DNA of 64,000 nucleotides, taken from assembly GCA_018433775.1 (NCBI GenBank), contig JAHDQN010000008.1:1-64000 (forward strand). The letters run 5' to 3'. Under the pieces are notes generated by a model that was not told the origin of the DNA, searched no databases, and worked only from the letters and a program-made list of their open reading frames with translations. Each line of letters starts with the position of its first letter. The first letter of the stretch is position 1. Positions 1 through 8,071 of the stretch are shown in pieces. The DNA comes from Deltaproteobacteria bacterium (lineage in GTDB: Bacteria > Desulfobacterota > Desulfomonilia > UBA1062). Made by a program: the position numbers and the translations under genes.

Positions 1-45
1 CTCTATCTTCAACCCCTTGCGGAACTGTGCGGTTGAGTACTGCAT
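1..45 (-). CDS. efp: Elongation factor P, N-terminal 15 codons (partial)
   Basis: Only the first 15 codons are inside the window; the gene runs off the left edge. The visible residues read M-Q-Y-S-T-A-Q-F-R-K-G-L-K-I-E, and the S-T-x-x-F-R-K-G pattern is the usual start of EF-P, which relieves ribosome stalling at polyproline stretches. A GGGGAG ribosome binding site lies just upstream of the ATG. It is the last visible gene of the aroC operon and directly follows an M24 peptidase gene. The order aroQ - M24 peptidase - efp is also known from Bacillus, which supports the call. The C-terminal domains cannot be seen. Confidence 0.85.
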   Translation of the reverse strand, partial: MQYSTAQFRKGLKIE

Positions 46-57
46 GCTGTCTCTCCC

Positions 58-1128
58 CTACGTGAGAAATTTTATGGCTTCCTTATCAAGATTTGTAATT
101 CGCTTGCAAGAATTATCTGTTATCACGAACATATCTTCCAGTCGTATCCCGAATTTTCCCGGAATATAGACCCCGGGTTCGATCGTGACCACCATTCCCT
201 CCTCAAGAGTGTCCTTGGAAATCGGGGAGAGCGTGGGCATTTCGTGAACCTCCATGCCGACCCCGTGGCCGAGGCTGTGGCCGAAGTATGTGCCATAGCC
301 CGTCGAATCGAGATGCTCCCGCGCACACTTGTCCACGGATGCGGTTTTGACCCCGGGCCCCAGGGCCTCGATGCCCAGCGTCTGGGCCTTGAACACGTGC
401 CGGTAGGCATCCGCGAAGTCGCCCCCCGGATCGCCGGTGCACACGGTGATGGTCTGGTCCGAGCAGTATCCCCGGTAGACGCACCCGTAGTCGATGACCA
501 CGGACTCGTTTTCCCGGATCACCTTTTCCGATGCCGCGCCGTGGGGCATGGCCGCCCTTGGCCCCGAGGCCACGATGGTCTCGAAGGAGGGCGCGCTCGC
601 GCCGAGCCTCCTCATCTCGCACTCGATGTCGAAGGCCACGTCCGACTCCCTGCGCCCGATAATGCCCTGCGACAGGACAGACTGGAGGGCGGTCTCGGAT
701 ATCCGCACCGCCTCTGTGATCAGCGAAAGCTCGCCCGGGTCCTTGACGGCCCGCAGATACTTGAGCTGGCCGCCCAGCGGCGTCATCTCGATATCCTTGA
801 ACAGATCCTTGAGCTGGAGAAAGGTATCGACGTCCATCACGCCGGACTCGATGCCCAGGGTGGACACGTTCAGGGACCGGAGATACTCGTAAATGTCTTC
901 CCAGCGCTTCTTGATCTCGATGACCTCGGCCTTTGCCTCTTCGCGCGCCTGGATGGTGTTGCGCGAATCCACGAACAGCGCGGTCCGCGACTCGGTATAC
1001 ACGGCCAGGGCGTCGGAGCCGGTGTATCCGCTTACATAGGTGACGTTCGGGCGGGAAGAGAGCAGGATGGCGTCCAGCCCCTTGAGGAACGACCTCGCCC
1101 TATCGGCTCTTTGCGCGGAGTAGCTCAT
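58..1128 (-). CDS. M24 family Xaa-Pro aminopeptidase
   Basis: A 356-residue cytosolic metallopeptidase of the pita-bread fold, expected to remove N-terminal residues preceding proline. The N-terminal creatinase-like domain covers about residues 1-125 and the catalytic domain about 130-350. The five metal ligands of the family are in place: D213 and D224 (in VIDYG...CSDQ), H288 (GHSLGHGVG), E317 (TIEPGVY) and E331 (IRLED). Length matches the short PepQ/YqhT-type enzymes rather than the longer PepP. It overlaps the end of aroQ by 29 bases and is followed 12 bases later by efp, so it is co-transcribed with them. The family is clear; the exact substrate is not. Confidence 0.9.
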   Translation of the reverse strand: MSYSAQRADRARSFLKGLDAILLSSRPNVTYVSGYTGSDALAVYTESRTALFVDSRNTIQAREEAKAEVIEIKKRWEDIYEYLRSLNVSTLGIESGVMDVDTFLQLKDLFKDIEMTPLGGQLKYLRAVKDPGELSLITEAVRISETALQSVLSQGIIGRRESDVAFDIECEMRRLGASAPSFETIVASGPRAAMPHGAASEKVIRENESVVIDYGCVYRGYCSDQTITVCTGDPGGDFADAYRHVFKAQTLGIEALGPGVKTASVDKCAREHLDSTGYGTYFGHSLGHGVGMEVHEMPTLSPISKDTLEEGMVVTIEPGVYIPGKFGIRLEDMFVITDNSCKRITNLDKEAIKFLT

Positions 1129-1546
1129 GGAGCGCCTCTATCCCCAGGATATAACCGTACGGGCCGAGCCCGGAGATGGTGCCGGCCGCGATATCGGAAA
1201 ACAGGTTCTTCTGCCTGAACGGCTCGCGGGCCGAGACATTGCTGATGTGGACCTCGACAAAGGGGATGCCCACGCTGAGAAGGGCGTCGCGGATCGCCAC
1301 CGAGGTGTGGGTATAGCCTCCCGGATTGATGAGAATACCCCTGACCTGGGCGTCTCTTGCCGCGTGGATCTTTTCGATGATCCCGCCTTCGTGGTTCGAC
1401 TGAAAGACCTCGAGCTCCATGCCGAGGGATCGCGCCTTTTCCTGGGCGCCCCGCTCGATCTCCGGCAAGGTGACCCGGCCGTAGAGCGAGGTCTCGCGGA
1501 TGCCCAGCAGGTCGAGGTTTGGTCCGTTGATCAGCAGAATCTTCAT
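1100..1546 (-). CDS. aroQ: 3-dehydroquinate dehydratase, type II
   Basis: A 148-residue type II dehydroquinase, the third step of the shikimate pathway, normally a dodecamer. Signature stretches are all present: N-terminal [13 protein letters not shown], the catalytic tyrosine in SLYG, the QSNHEG motif, the [13 protein letters not shown] active-site segment and EVHISN. The ATG at 1546 was chosen because it gives the family's canonical [10 protein letters not shown] start, has an AAAGGA site upstream and overlaps the preceding stop as ATGA. An ATG 21 bases further upstream is possible but adds an atypical leader. It lies inside the aroC-aroKB operon, which fits its role. Confidence 0.96.
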   Translation of the reverse strand: MKILLINGPNLDLLGIRETSLYGRVTLPEIERGAQEKARSLGMELEVFQSNHEGGIIEKIHAARDAQVRGILINPGGYTHTSVAIRDALLSVGIPFVEVHISNVSAREPFRQKNLFSDIAAGTISGLGPYGYILGIEALHELLRAKSR

Positions 1547-2070
1547 TTCCGCGTCCTTTCCAGCCACCCTTCCAGGGTCTTGATGAGATACAGGGTCTGC
1601 ACCCGGTCTGCCTCCTTGTGCACCTGGGGATCAGGGTCGGGGTCTTTCAGCAGGCGCGAGTAGATTTCCAGCGCCTGCCCATAATGTCCCTGGTCGGCAT
1701 AGATTTTTGCGAGCTCGGGAGATGCCTCGCTCATGAGCGGAGCCATCCCGCCGCCCGTTCCTTCCTCTTCCGGGAAAAGATCGAGGGCCTCGTCGTCATC
1801 GGGATAAAAGGGGAGATAGAGGTCGATGCACGACTTCGCGGCATCAATTTCATCCCTGCCGCGGTGGATAAGGGCCATGTAATAGTATGCGCGGGCAAGC
1901 TCCCTCACCCTGCCCTCGAGCTCGCGGAATACCTCCATGGCATCGGTCTCGCGGCCTATCTTAAACAACGAGATGCCTACCATCAGCTGATCTTCAGGAG
2001 TCCGGGCGTCGGCCGCGGCATCGGCGACCTCGAGAAACGCTCCCTGTTCAAAGGCTGTTCGAATATCCAT
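1543..2070 (-). CDS. Small helical repeat (TPR-like) protein of unknown function
   Basis: A 175-residue soluble protein with no signal peptide. It is rich in alternating small and aromatic residues typical of tetratricopeptide helices, for example the segments around [32 protein letters not shown] and [22 protein letters not shown], separated by an acidic linker ([14 protein letters not shown]). The start at 2070 ([10 protein letters not shown]) is preferred; an upstream frame of 21 more residues lies wholly inside the end of aroB. It overlaps aroB by 23 bases and aroQ by 4 bases (ATGA), so it is translated with them. Similar small helical proteins occur in delta-proteobacterial shikimate operons, but no function is assigned; it may be a scaffold. 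Confidence 0.75.
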   Translation of the reverse strand: MDIRTAFEQGAFLEVADAAADARTPEDQLMVGISLFKIGRETDAMEVFRELEGRVRELARAYYYMALIHRGRDEIDAAKSCIDLYLPFYPDDDEALDLFPEEEGTGGGMAPLMSEASPELAKIYADQGHYGQALEIYSRLLKDPDPDPQVHKEADRVQTLYLIKTLEGWLERTRK

Positions 2071-3610
2071 CAGCGAATTCCTGGTAGGCCTCCAGTACTT
2101 CGATTTCAGAAAGTTTTTGTACGCTAACACCACCGATGGAAGGTGTCAACACAAAGTGGATTCCCCTGCCGGTGCCCTTCTTGTCGAGCTGCATTGCCTC
2201 GGCCACCTCCTCTGCGGGAGGAAGCGCACGTTCGGCGGGCAGGAGGTTTTCCCGGACCATGAGATTCATGATGCGGGTCAGACTCTCCGATGACAACATG
2301 CCGCGATCATGGGAGAGCCGCGAGGCGAACGCCATGCCCATGGCGACAGCCAGACCGTGAGGCAGGGTGAAGTTGCTGGACTTCTCGACGGCGTGGCCCA
2401 GGGTGTGGCCGAAATTGAGAATTCTCCTCAAATCCCCTTCCCGCTCGTCGCGGGCCACAACCCGCGCCTTGTCCCCGGCGCACATCCCGACCAGCCTGAC
2501 ATAATCATAGGGCCGTCCATTCTCCAGATAGTCGAAGAGCGGCGCATCCATGATGATCCCGTACTTGACCACCTCGGCCATGGCGCTCCTGATCTCCGTC
2601 TCATTCAAGGTGGCCAGAAAGTCCACGTCGCTCAAGACCATCAGGGGCTGGTGAAAGGTTCCGATCAGGTTCTTGCCGCAGGCATGGTTGACCGCGGTCT
2701 TGCCCCCGACGGAAGAGTCGACCTGAGCCAGCAGGGTGGTTGCAGCCTGGACTACCGGGATGCCCCGCATATAGACGCTTGCGGCGAATCCGGCAAGGTC
2801 TCCCACCACGCCCCCGCCCACTGCCAGGCAGACCCACTGCCGGTTGACCCTTAAGGAGAACATGGCATCGAGCACGGTGTTCAGGAAGTCCATGGACTTC
2901 GACCGCTCGCCCGAAGGCACGGTCATGAAGTGGGCCGGGCAGCCTTCAAGGGCGTCTTCCACCATCCGGCCGTGGTGCTTCCTTACGTTTTCATCGATCA
3001 GGACAAAGAGCCCTTCAGGATGAACATGCCTCCTCAGCAGGGAGAGGATCTTTTCAAAGATGCCCCTGCCGATGTGCACGGGATAGGGATTGTCCGGCAG
3101 AGGCACACCTACCGGGCCGGGCAGCCCGGGAAGGGCCGCCATGATCTCGCGGGAGATCTCCTCGGGTGATCTGCCGTCAGTGTCCACCACCAGATCGGCA
3201 TCTTCATATGCAGGTGTCCTCGCCTGCATGAGGCGCCGCGCATCACTGCTCCACAGGGGTCTGCTCCCGTCGCCGGTGACGCGGCCTTCCAGGCTTTCGA
3301 AGGATGCCTTCAGAAACACGATGCAGCCGCACGCCTTCATGAGCTTTCTGTTCATAGGGTTCACCGGCAGGCCCCCGCCCGTGGCCACTACGCAGGAGGG
3401 GTCGCCTTCGGCTGCAAGGTCACGCAGTGCATCGTCCTCAAGAGAGCGGAACGCCTGCTCCCTCGCGCAGCGGAAGATCTCCGGAATCGATACCCCGCTC
3501 CTGCCGGCGATGACCGTGTCCAGGTCTACAAAGGGTACTTCCATGCGGTGGGCAAGGTCCAGGCCCACCGTGGTTTTTCCCGAACCCATGAAGCCGGTGA
3601 GAAAGATCAC
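2048..3610 (-). CDS. aroKB: Bifunctional shikimate kinase / 3-dehydroquinate synthase fusion
   Basis: A single 520-residue polypeptide joins two shikimate enzymes. Residues 1-165 are shikimate kinase: P-loop GFMGSGKT at 6-13, the shikimate-binding D-x-D at 29-31 and the GGG loop at 78-80. Residues 170-520 are dehydroquinate synthase: NAD-binding GGGVVGD at 265-271, SSVGGKTAVN with K304, and zinc-site residues near E346, K349, H402 and H406. The start is GTG at 3610, overlapping the aroC stop as GTGA; the long open frame upstream of it is only the shadow of aroC. AroK-AroB fusions are known from a few lineages such as Thermotoga; here the order kinase-then-synthase is clear. Confidence 0.95.
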   Translation of the reverse strand: MIFLTGFMGSGKTTVGLDLAHRMEVPFVDLDTVIAGRSGVSIPEIFRCAREQAFRSLEDDALRDLAAEGDPSCVVATGGGLPVNPMNRKLMKACGCIVFLKASFESLEGRVTGDGSRPLWSSDARRLMQARTPAYEDADLVVDTDGRSPEEISREIMAALPGLPGPVGVPLPDNPYPVHIGRGIFEKILSLLRRHVHPEGLFVLIDENVRKHHGRMVEDALEGCPAHFMTVPSGERSKSMDFLNTVLDAMFSLRVNRQWVCLAVGGGVVGDLAGFAASVYMRGIPVVQAATTLLAQVDSSVGGKTAVNHACGKNLIGTFHQPLMVLSDVDFLATLNETEIRSAMAEVVKYGIIMDAPLFDYLENGRPYDYVRLVGMCAGDKARVVARDEREGDLRRILNFGHTLGHAVEKSSNFTLPHGLAVAMGMAFASRLSHDRGMLSSESLTRIMNLMVRENLLPAERALPPAEEVAEAMQLDKKGTGRGIHFVLTPSIGGVSVQKLSEIEVLEAYQEFADGYSNSL

Positions 3611-4740
3611 AGCGACTCCCAGTAGGAGCGGTGGCTGTCGAAGGCCTCGACGAGAGGGGCCATGCCTGGCAGGCCGAAGCTCGTCAGGATCGCCTGGCAT
3701 GCGGCGATGATCACGGCAGCCTCCCCTACCACGGAAGCGGCGGGCACGGCGCAGCAGTCGGACCGCTCGTATGCTGCCTGCACGGCCTCGCCGCTCCGGA
3801 TGTCCACGGACTTCAATCCCCTTTTCAGGGTGGGTATCGGCTTCATGCTGCAGATCACCTCTACGGGCTGCCCGTTCGATACCCCGCCTTCGATGCCTCC
3901 CGCATGATTGGTCTTTCTGCCCTTCGGTGTGCCCGGGAAAATCTCGTCGTGCATCCGTGAGCCGGTCAGTGCGGCAGCGCCGGTTCCTATGCCGATCTGG
4001 ACCGCCTTGATTCCGGGGATTGACATGAGCTGGGCCGACAGGAGCGTATCCAGGCGCTGATCCCACTGGGTGTACGATCCGATGCCTGCCGGCATGCCGC
4101 TCAGCACCACCTTGAACTCGCCGCCCAACGTGTCGCCCTGCTCCCGGGCCTCATCGATCAGACGCTCCATGGCAGCGGTGGCTTCGCTGTCCGGGCAGAA
4201 CACGCTGGAGGAATCCCTGAGCGCCCGGTCGTATTCGCCCGTGAACGCGACCTTTCCGATGCTCCTGACCCAGGAATGCACCTCCATGCCCAGAGCGGCA
4301 AGCAGGCACCTCAGCAGCCCGCCTGCCGCCACCCTGCCTGCTGTCTCCCGGGCGCTCGAGCGCTCGAGCACATTGCGCAGGTCCGTGTGCCGGAACCTGG
4401 CCGCGCCCGAGAGATCTGCATGCCCTGGCCGCGGGGTGTAGAGCTCCCTGCCGGGCACAATCTTCCAGGGATCCATATACTCCTTCCAGTTGTCGAAGTC
4501 CCTGTTCCACACCGCCAGGAGAACCGGGCCGCCCAGGGTGACCCCGCCCCTGATGCCCGAGAGCACGTCCACCCGGTCTTGTTCGATGGACATCCGCCCT
4601 CCCCTGCCGTAGCCTTTCTGGCGCCGGCCCAGATCGGCATCGATGACCTCGCGGTCTACCTCGAGCCCTGCGGGAATTCCGTCGAGAAAGGCGAAAACAC
4701 CCCTCCCGTGCGACTCTCCGGCGGTAGTGAACGTAAGCAT
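3607..4740 (-). CDS. aroC: Chorismate synthase
   Basis: A 377-residue chorismate synthase that turns EPSP into chorismate using reduced FMN. Recognisable family signatures are the N-terminal TAGESHGRG, the RPGHADLSGAARF segment, the LERSSARETAGRVAAGG flavin and substrate loop, and GIEGGVSNGQPV. It is the first gene of the operon: a strong AAAAAAGGAGGT ribosome binding site precedes the ATG and a sigma70-type promoter lies 36 bases further upstream. The stop codon overlaps the GTG start of the AroK-AroB fusion, indicating translational coupling. Confidence 0.97.
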   Translation of the reverse strand: MLTFTTAGESHGRGVFAFLDGIPAGLEVDREVIDADLGRRQKGYGRGGRMSIEQDRVDVLSGIRGGVTLGGPVLLAVWNRDFDNWKEYMDPWKIVPGRELYTPRPGHADLSGAARFRHTDLRNVLERSSARETAGRVAAGGLLRCLLAALGMEVHSWVRSIGKVAFTGEYDRALRDSSSVFCPDSEATAAMERLIDEAREQGDTLGGEFKVVLSGMPAGIGSYTQWDQRLDTLLSAQLMSIPGIKAVQIGIGTGAAALTGSRMHDEIFPGTPKGRKTNHAGGIEGGVSNGQPVEVICSMKPIPTLKRGLKSVDIRSGEAVQAAYERSDCCAVPAASVVGEAAVIIAACQAILTSFGLPGMAPLVEAFDSHRSYWESL

Positions 4741-4775
4741 CCGACCTCCTTTTTTTTAAAAGACAATTGTACAGG

Positions 4776-4805
4776 ATTATCACGGATTCGCGGCCTGTTT
4801 GTCAA
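4776..4805 (-). promoter_or_regulatory. Sigma70-type promoter for the aroC operon
   Basis: On the minus strand, TTGACA (4805-4800) is followed after 18 bases by GATAAT (4781-4776). The predicted transcription start is about 30 bases before the aroC ATG. No leader peptide or riboswitch was seen between this promoter and aroC. Confidence 0.65.
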
Positions 4806-4880
4806 CAACCTGCAATCCCGTTGCCTGGGAGCCCTTCCCGTGATAGGAAGCATATAAAAAACAGTAGGGAAGGGTCTGCT

Positions 4881-5078
4881 ATGCTGACAAAAAGCGGGAA
4901 GAAACTCGAGGAGATCATCAAGAAGGCGATCGACGACCAGGTAATCACGAACTCCGAGTATGAAGAGATCATCGCGCTGGCCCACGAAGACGGGGTGATC
5001 GACAATCACGAAAGGGCCCTTCTGCAGGAGCTCAACGACCTTATCTCGGACAGGTCGGTCAAGCGCATACCCGGGTGA
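4881..5078 (+). CDS. Small acidic helical protein (65 residues), unknown function
   Basis: A 65-residue protein beginning MLTKSGKKLEEIIKKAI. It is preceded by AGGGAAGGG as ribosome binding site. It is almost entirely predictable as helix, with two short acidic loops (NSEYEEI and EDGVIDNHE) that resemble the spacing of TerB-like or EF-hand-like loops, but this is only an impression. It has no signal peptide or cysteine. It is convergent with the dehydrogenase gene and divergent from aroC, so it stands alone. The coding call rests on its start site, sensible composition and position in an otherwise gene-free gap. Confidence 0.6.
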   Translation: MLTKSGKKLEEIIKKAIDDQVITNSEYEEIIALAHEDGVIDNHERALLQELNDLISDRSVKRIPG

Positions 5079-5089
5079 CACCCCTTATC

Positions 5090-5107
5090 GGGGACGGGTT
5101 CACATTT
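5090..5107. repeat. Dispersed 18-bp repeat, copy 1
   Basis: The sequence GGGGACGGGTTCACATTT occurs here, between the 65-residue gene and the convergent dehydrogenase gene, and again without mismatch at 63899-63916. Both copies lie at the 3' ends of genes. See the separate finding. Confidence 0.6.
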
Positions 5108-5122
5108 TAAGGGGCCTGTTCG

Positions 5123-6082
5123 TCAGGGGTTCACCACATTGACGGGAGTGCCGGCGAGGAATTTCTCAAGGTTGTCCACGGCGGCATCCATCAGCCTGAT
5201 CCTCGATTCTTTCGGGGCCCAGGCGATGTGCGGGGTGACGATGCAGTTTTTTGCCGACAGGAGGGAGTTGTCGGGGCTCGCCGGTTCCGAGGACAGGACA
5301 TCCACGGCTGCCCCGCTCACCTTCCCGGCATTGAGCGCCTCGGCCAGGTCCTCCTCCACCACCAGCTGACCTCTCGAGGTGTTGATGATCTTTACCCCGT
5401 CCTTCATTTTCGCGATCGTGTCCCTGTTGACGATCCCCCGGGTGCTCTCAAACAGAGGGCAGTGAAGGCTGATGACATCAGACGCGGCAAAGAGCTCGTC
5501 GAGCCCGGCGTACCGCAGGCCCTCATCTTCCAGGCTCTTGTCCATACAGCTGTCATAGGCGAGCACCTTCATGCCCAGGGCACGGGCGATTCGTGCCGTT
5601 GCCTGCCCGATCTTCCCGAACCCGATAATGCCAAGGGTCTTCTCTGCCAGCTCCACCAGCGGATAGTCCCAGAAGCAGAAATCGGGGCAGCGTGCCCAGG
5701 CACCCTCTTTCACCCGTTCGCTGTGCGCGCCCACGTGGTGGCAAAGCTCCAGCAGAAGCGCGATGGTGAACTGTGCGACAGAGGCGGTCCCATAGGTGGG
5801 GACATTGGTGACCACGATCCCCCGCTCCTTTGCCGCATCCACATCCACCACGTTGTACCCGGTCGCCAGGACGCCGATGAATTCCAGGCGGGGAACCAGG
5901 TGGAGTGTTTCCCCTTTCACCGGGGTCTTGTTGGTAAAGACGATCTCGGCGTCACCGATTCTTTCGACCACCCTCTCCGGTGGAGTACGGTCGTAGACCG
6001 TGACGTTCCCGAGTCCTTCGAGCCTTTCCCACGAAAGGTCTCCGGGATTCAAGGTATAACCGTCCAGGATGACTATTTTCAC
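5123..6082 (-). CDS. D-2-hydroxyacid dehydrogenase (glycerate dehydrogenase type)
   Basis: A 319-residue NAD-dependent dehydrogenase, most like hydroxypyruvate reductase/glycerate dehydrogenase. The Rossmann motif GFGKIG is at 154-159, and the catalytic triad is R237 (NTSRGQ), E266 and H285 (TPHIAWAP). The N-terminal YTLNPGDLSW stretch is characteristic of the HprA branch. The start is GTG at 6082, chosen because it has a GGAGGAG site 8 bases upstream and gives the family length; a longer frame to 6199 has no support. It has no operon partner: the lipoprotein gene upstream ends 75 bases before it on the same strand. Substrate is inferred from family resemblance only. Confidence 0.9.
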   Translation of the reverse strand: MKIVILDGYTLNPGDLSWERLEGLGNVTVYDRTPPERVVERIGDAEIVFTNKTPVKGETLHLVPRLEFIGVLATGYNVVDVDAAKERGIVVTNVPTYGTASVAQFTIALLLELCHHVGAHSERVKEGAWARCPDFCFWDYPLVELAEKTLGIIGFGKIGQATARIARALGMKVLAYDSCMDKSLEDEGLRYAGLDELFAASDVISLHCPLFESTRGIVNRDTIAKMKDGVKIINTSRGQLVVEEDLAEALNAGKVSGAAVDVLSSEPASPDNSLLSAKNCIVTPHIAWAPKESRIRLMDAAVDNLEKFLAGTPVNVVNP

Positions 6083-6156
6083 GTGAATGTCTCCTCCGGG
6101 TTCCTTCCCATTGTTTCTTGTCAGCGAATGATCGCGTGGATCAAAAGCATTCCGTC

Positions 6157-7062
6157 TTACTGGCCGTCCCAGCCGGCAAGCCTCGCCCAGAGCCACCAAG
6201 CGGCGTACGCCTTCTGGTTTGCGTTCAGGGGCTGGGAGTGTGCGGACGCGCAGTTGTACCAGTCGACGCCTTCGGTGTGGGATGCCTGCCAGTCGAGGGC
6301 CCAGTTCCGGTCCTTCGAGCCGTTGTCGTCGGAATCGTAGTCGCAGGCATCGGTCGGATTCTTGTCGCCGTAATAGACGCCGTCGGGGTCATAGCTCTCG
6401 ATGTCCTCGAAATCGTACAGGACCTTTCCGTTCCGGGTGCAGAAATCCCGTATCTGGTCGTTGCGCAGGTGGAGGTTCCCGGTCAGGCCCGTGCCGTTGA
6501 GATGGCCGGTCATGTAGACGAAGCGCACGTCGGGATAATCGGCCTCGAGATCGTCCATCAGCGAGAGGTAGAGATCGATGTTCTCCGCGCTCGTGTCGGC
6601 CTGTCCGCACCATGACCAGACAATCACGTTCACCTCAGGGTGCGACTCGAGGTAGTTTCTCGTGGCCTGTGCCCAGGCCGTCCGGCTGGGGTTGCCCAGA
6701 TCGTATGCACCTGAAAACGGATTGTCACTCAGGTCGAGAGCCCCGCCCGTTCCTCCGCTGCTAAAGGCATACAGGCTGCCCTTGAAAGACACCAGGCCTG
6801 TCATGCCGGTCGTGAGCTGGCTTCCGTGAGAGGTGTGCCCATAGGCGATGTGCAGGTCCGTCTTCGCTGCCTCGATCCATTCGACGGGGATCGCGTCGAG
6901 ACTGGTGCATTCGTGGTTGATGATCACGGCCCCGTCCGCGGGGGACGGCCTTGGGTCATGCGGTGCTGCGGGGTCGTGCCCGCTGCCGCCGCCATTGCAT
7001 CCCTGGACAAGGATCAAGGCCGTGAGCAGCATTATCGATAGAAATGGCGCCCTCAAGGTCAT
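6157..7062 (-). CDS. Secreted lipoprotein of unknown function (SGNH-hydrolase-like features)
   Basis: A 301-residue protein with a lipoprotein signal: basic start, hydrophobic core and lipobox VQGC with C22 as the acylated cysteine, followed by a Gly/Ser/Pro linker. The mature part has conserved-looking blocks IAYGHTSHGSQ (about 70-80), VIVWSWCGQAD and VYMTGHLNGTG, and ends with an aspartate-rich DYDSDDNGSKDRNW segment before a Trp-rich tail. The G-H-T-S-H and W-S-W-C-G blocks suggest an SGNH-type or metal-dependent esterase fold, but I cannot name the family. The start at 7062 is chosen for the signal peptide; the frame stays open upstream into the opposite-strand DUF429 gene, which is a shadow. 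Confidence 0.75.
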   Translation of the reverse strand: MTLRAPFLSIMLLTALILVQGCNGGGSGHDPAAPHDPRPSPADGAVIINHECTSLDAIPVEWIEAAKTDLHIAYGHTSHGSQLTTGMTGLVSFKGSLYAFSSGGTGGALDLSDNPFSGAYDLGNPSRTAWAQATRNYLESHPEVNVIVWSWCGQADTSAENIDLYLSLMDDLEADYPDVRFVYMTGHLNGTGLTGNLHLRNDQIRDFCTRNGKVLYDFEDIESYDPDGVYYGDKNPTDACDYDSDDNGSKDRNWALDWQASHTEGVDWYNCASAHSQPLNANQKAYAAWWLWARLAGWDGQ

Positions 7063-7206
7063 ACCATGCTTAACTATCACATCCTTTCGAATAAATGAAA
7101 AAGAATCATCATGTATGGGAATGGATGCACGAGATATGCACAGGGAACAGCCGGACCGGTTGTTTTTCAGATGCCTGCGGCCGTGGGCATCTGATATGAG
7201 ACAAGC

Positions 7207-7881
7207 ATGAACGAGCTGTCGGCCTTCATGGGGATCGATGTCTCCGAAAAACGAGGACTCGCCGTTGCATTGATGGGTCGGGACGGGCAACCGCTCGACG
7301 CCCTCTGGCTTCGGTCCGGGAGTCCGGAGGATACCCGTTGCCGCTTGGAAAGGCTCCTGGTGCGCCACGCTCTCTGTCCGGAAGAAATCATTGCGGGCAT
7401 CGACGCCCCCCGCCGGCCCCTGCCCGCCCCCCGCACATGGAACTGGGACGGGGGCAGACAGCGGTGGCAGCCACTGAAGGCAGGCTGCTCAGGCTTCGGC
7501 CGGCACTGTGAGATCGTCATCAAGGCGCATAAGCTTGCCAATCCGCAATGGACCCCTGTCCTTGAGCAGTGCCCGGGCTGGATGCTGACGGGGTTTGCCC
7601 TGTTCGAGCATTTGGGGAGCCTGATCCGGACCGTCGAGGTGTTTCCGAGCGCCTCGTACCGGCAACTGCACCATGCCGGATTTCGCCTCGACATCATGCT
7701 CGACGGCTTCAGCCTCGGGCCCAAAGACATGCTGGACGCGTTTGTCGCCGCAGCCACTGTGCGGGAATATATACAGGGCCGTGGTGTTCTCGTAGGGGGC
7801 GGGGACGGCCTCGGCGGGATTGCACTGCCGAGGCCGCTTGACCCTCTGATTCCTGCAGTCATGCTATGGCCTGCCGGCTGA
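7207..7881 (+). CDS. DUF429 family protein (RNase H-like fold)
   Basis: A 224-residue soluble protein. The N-terminal FMGIDVSEKRGLAVAL, the central AGIDAPRRPLP and the later RTVEVFPSASYRQL blocks are typical of DUF429, a family thought to have an RNase H/actin-like core with acidic residues (D10 and the D of GIDAP) in metal-binding positions. No function has been shown. It is a single gene, divergent from the lipoprotein gene and convergent with the TonB receptor. The ATG at 7207 gives the expected family start; no strong ribosome binding site is visible. Confidence 0.8.
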   Translation: MNELSAFMGIDVSEKRGLAVALMGRDGQPLDALWLRSGSPEDTRCRLERLLVRHALCPEEIIAGIDAPRRPLPAPRTWNWDGGRQRWQPLKAGCSGFGRHCEIVIKAHKLANPQWTPVLEQCPGWMLTGFALFEHLGSLIRTVEVFPSASYRQLHHAGFRLDIMLDGFSLGPKDMLDAFVAAATVREYIQGRGVLVGGGDGLGGIALPRPLDPLIPAVMLWPAG

Positions 7882-8071
7882 CCGGCTCATTCCCACGGTC
7901 GTCGGCGTGCACTGCTCAAGCGGCACGGGCCATTCCGGCCCTGATCCCCTTAGCCCTACGGTGGCAGATTGCCTCGATACGAGCCGACGCCCCAGGGTAT
8001 CGGGACTCCAATGCCGGGACTGTTTTATTAAGGAAGCTTTTGTTTACCACTATAGTATTCAGGACGAGAAC

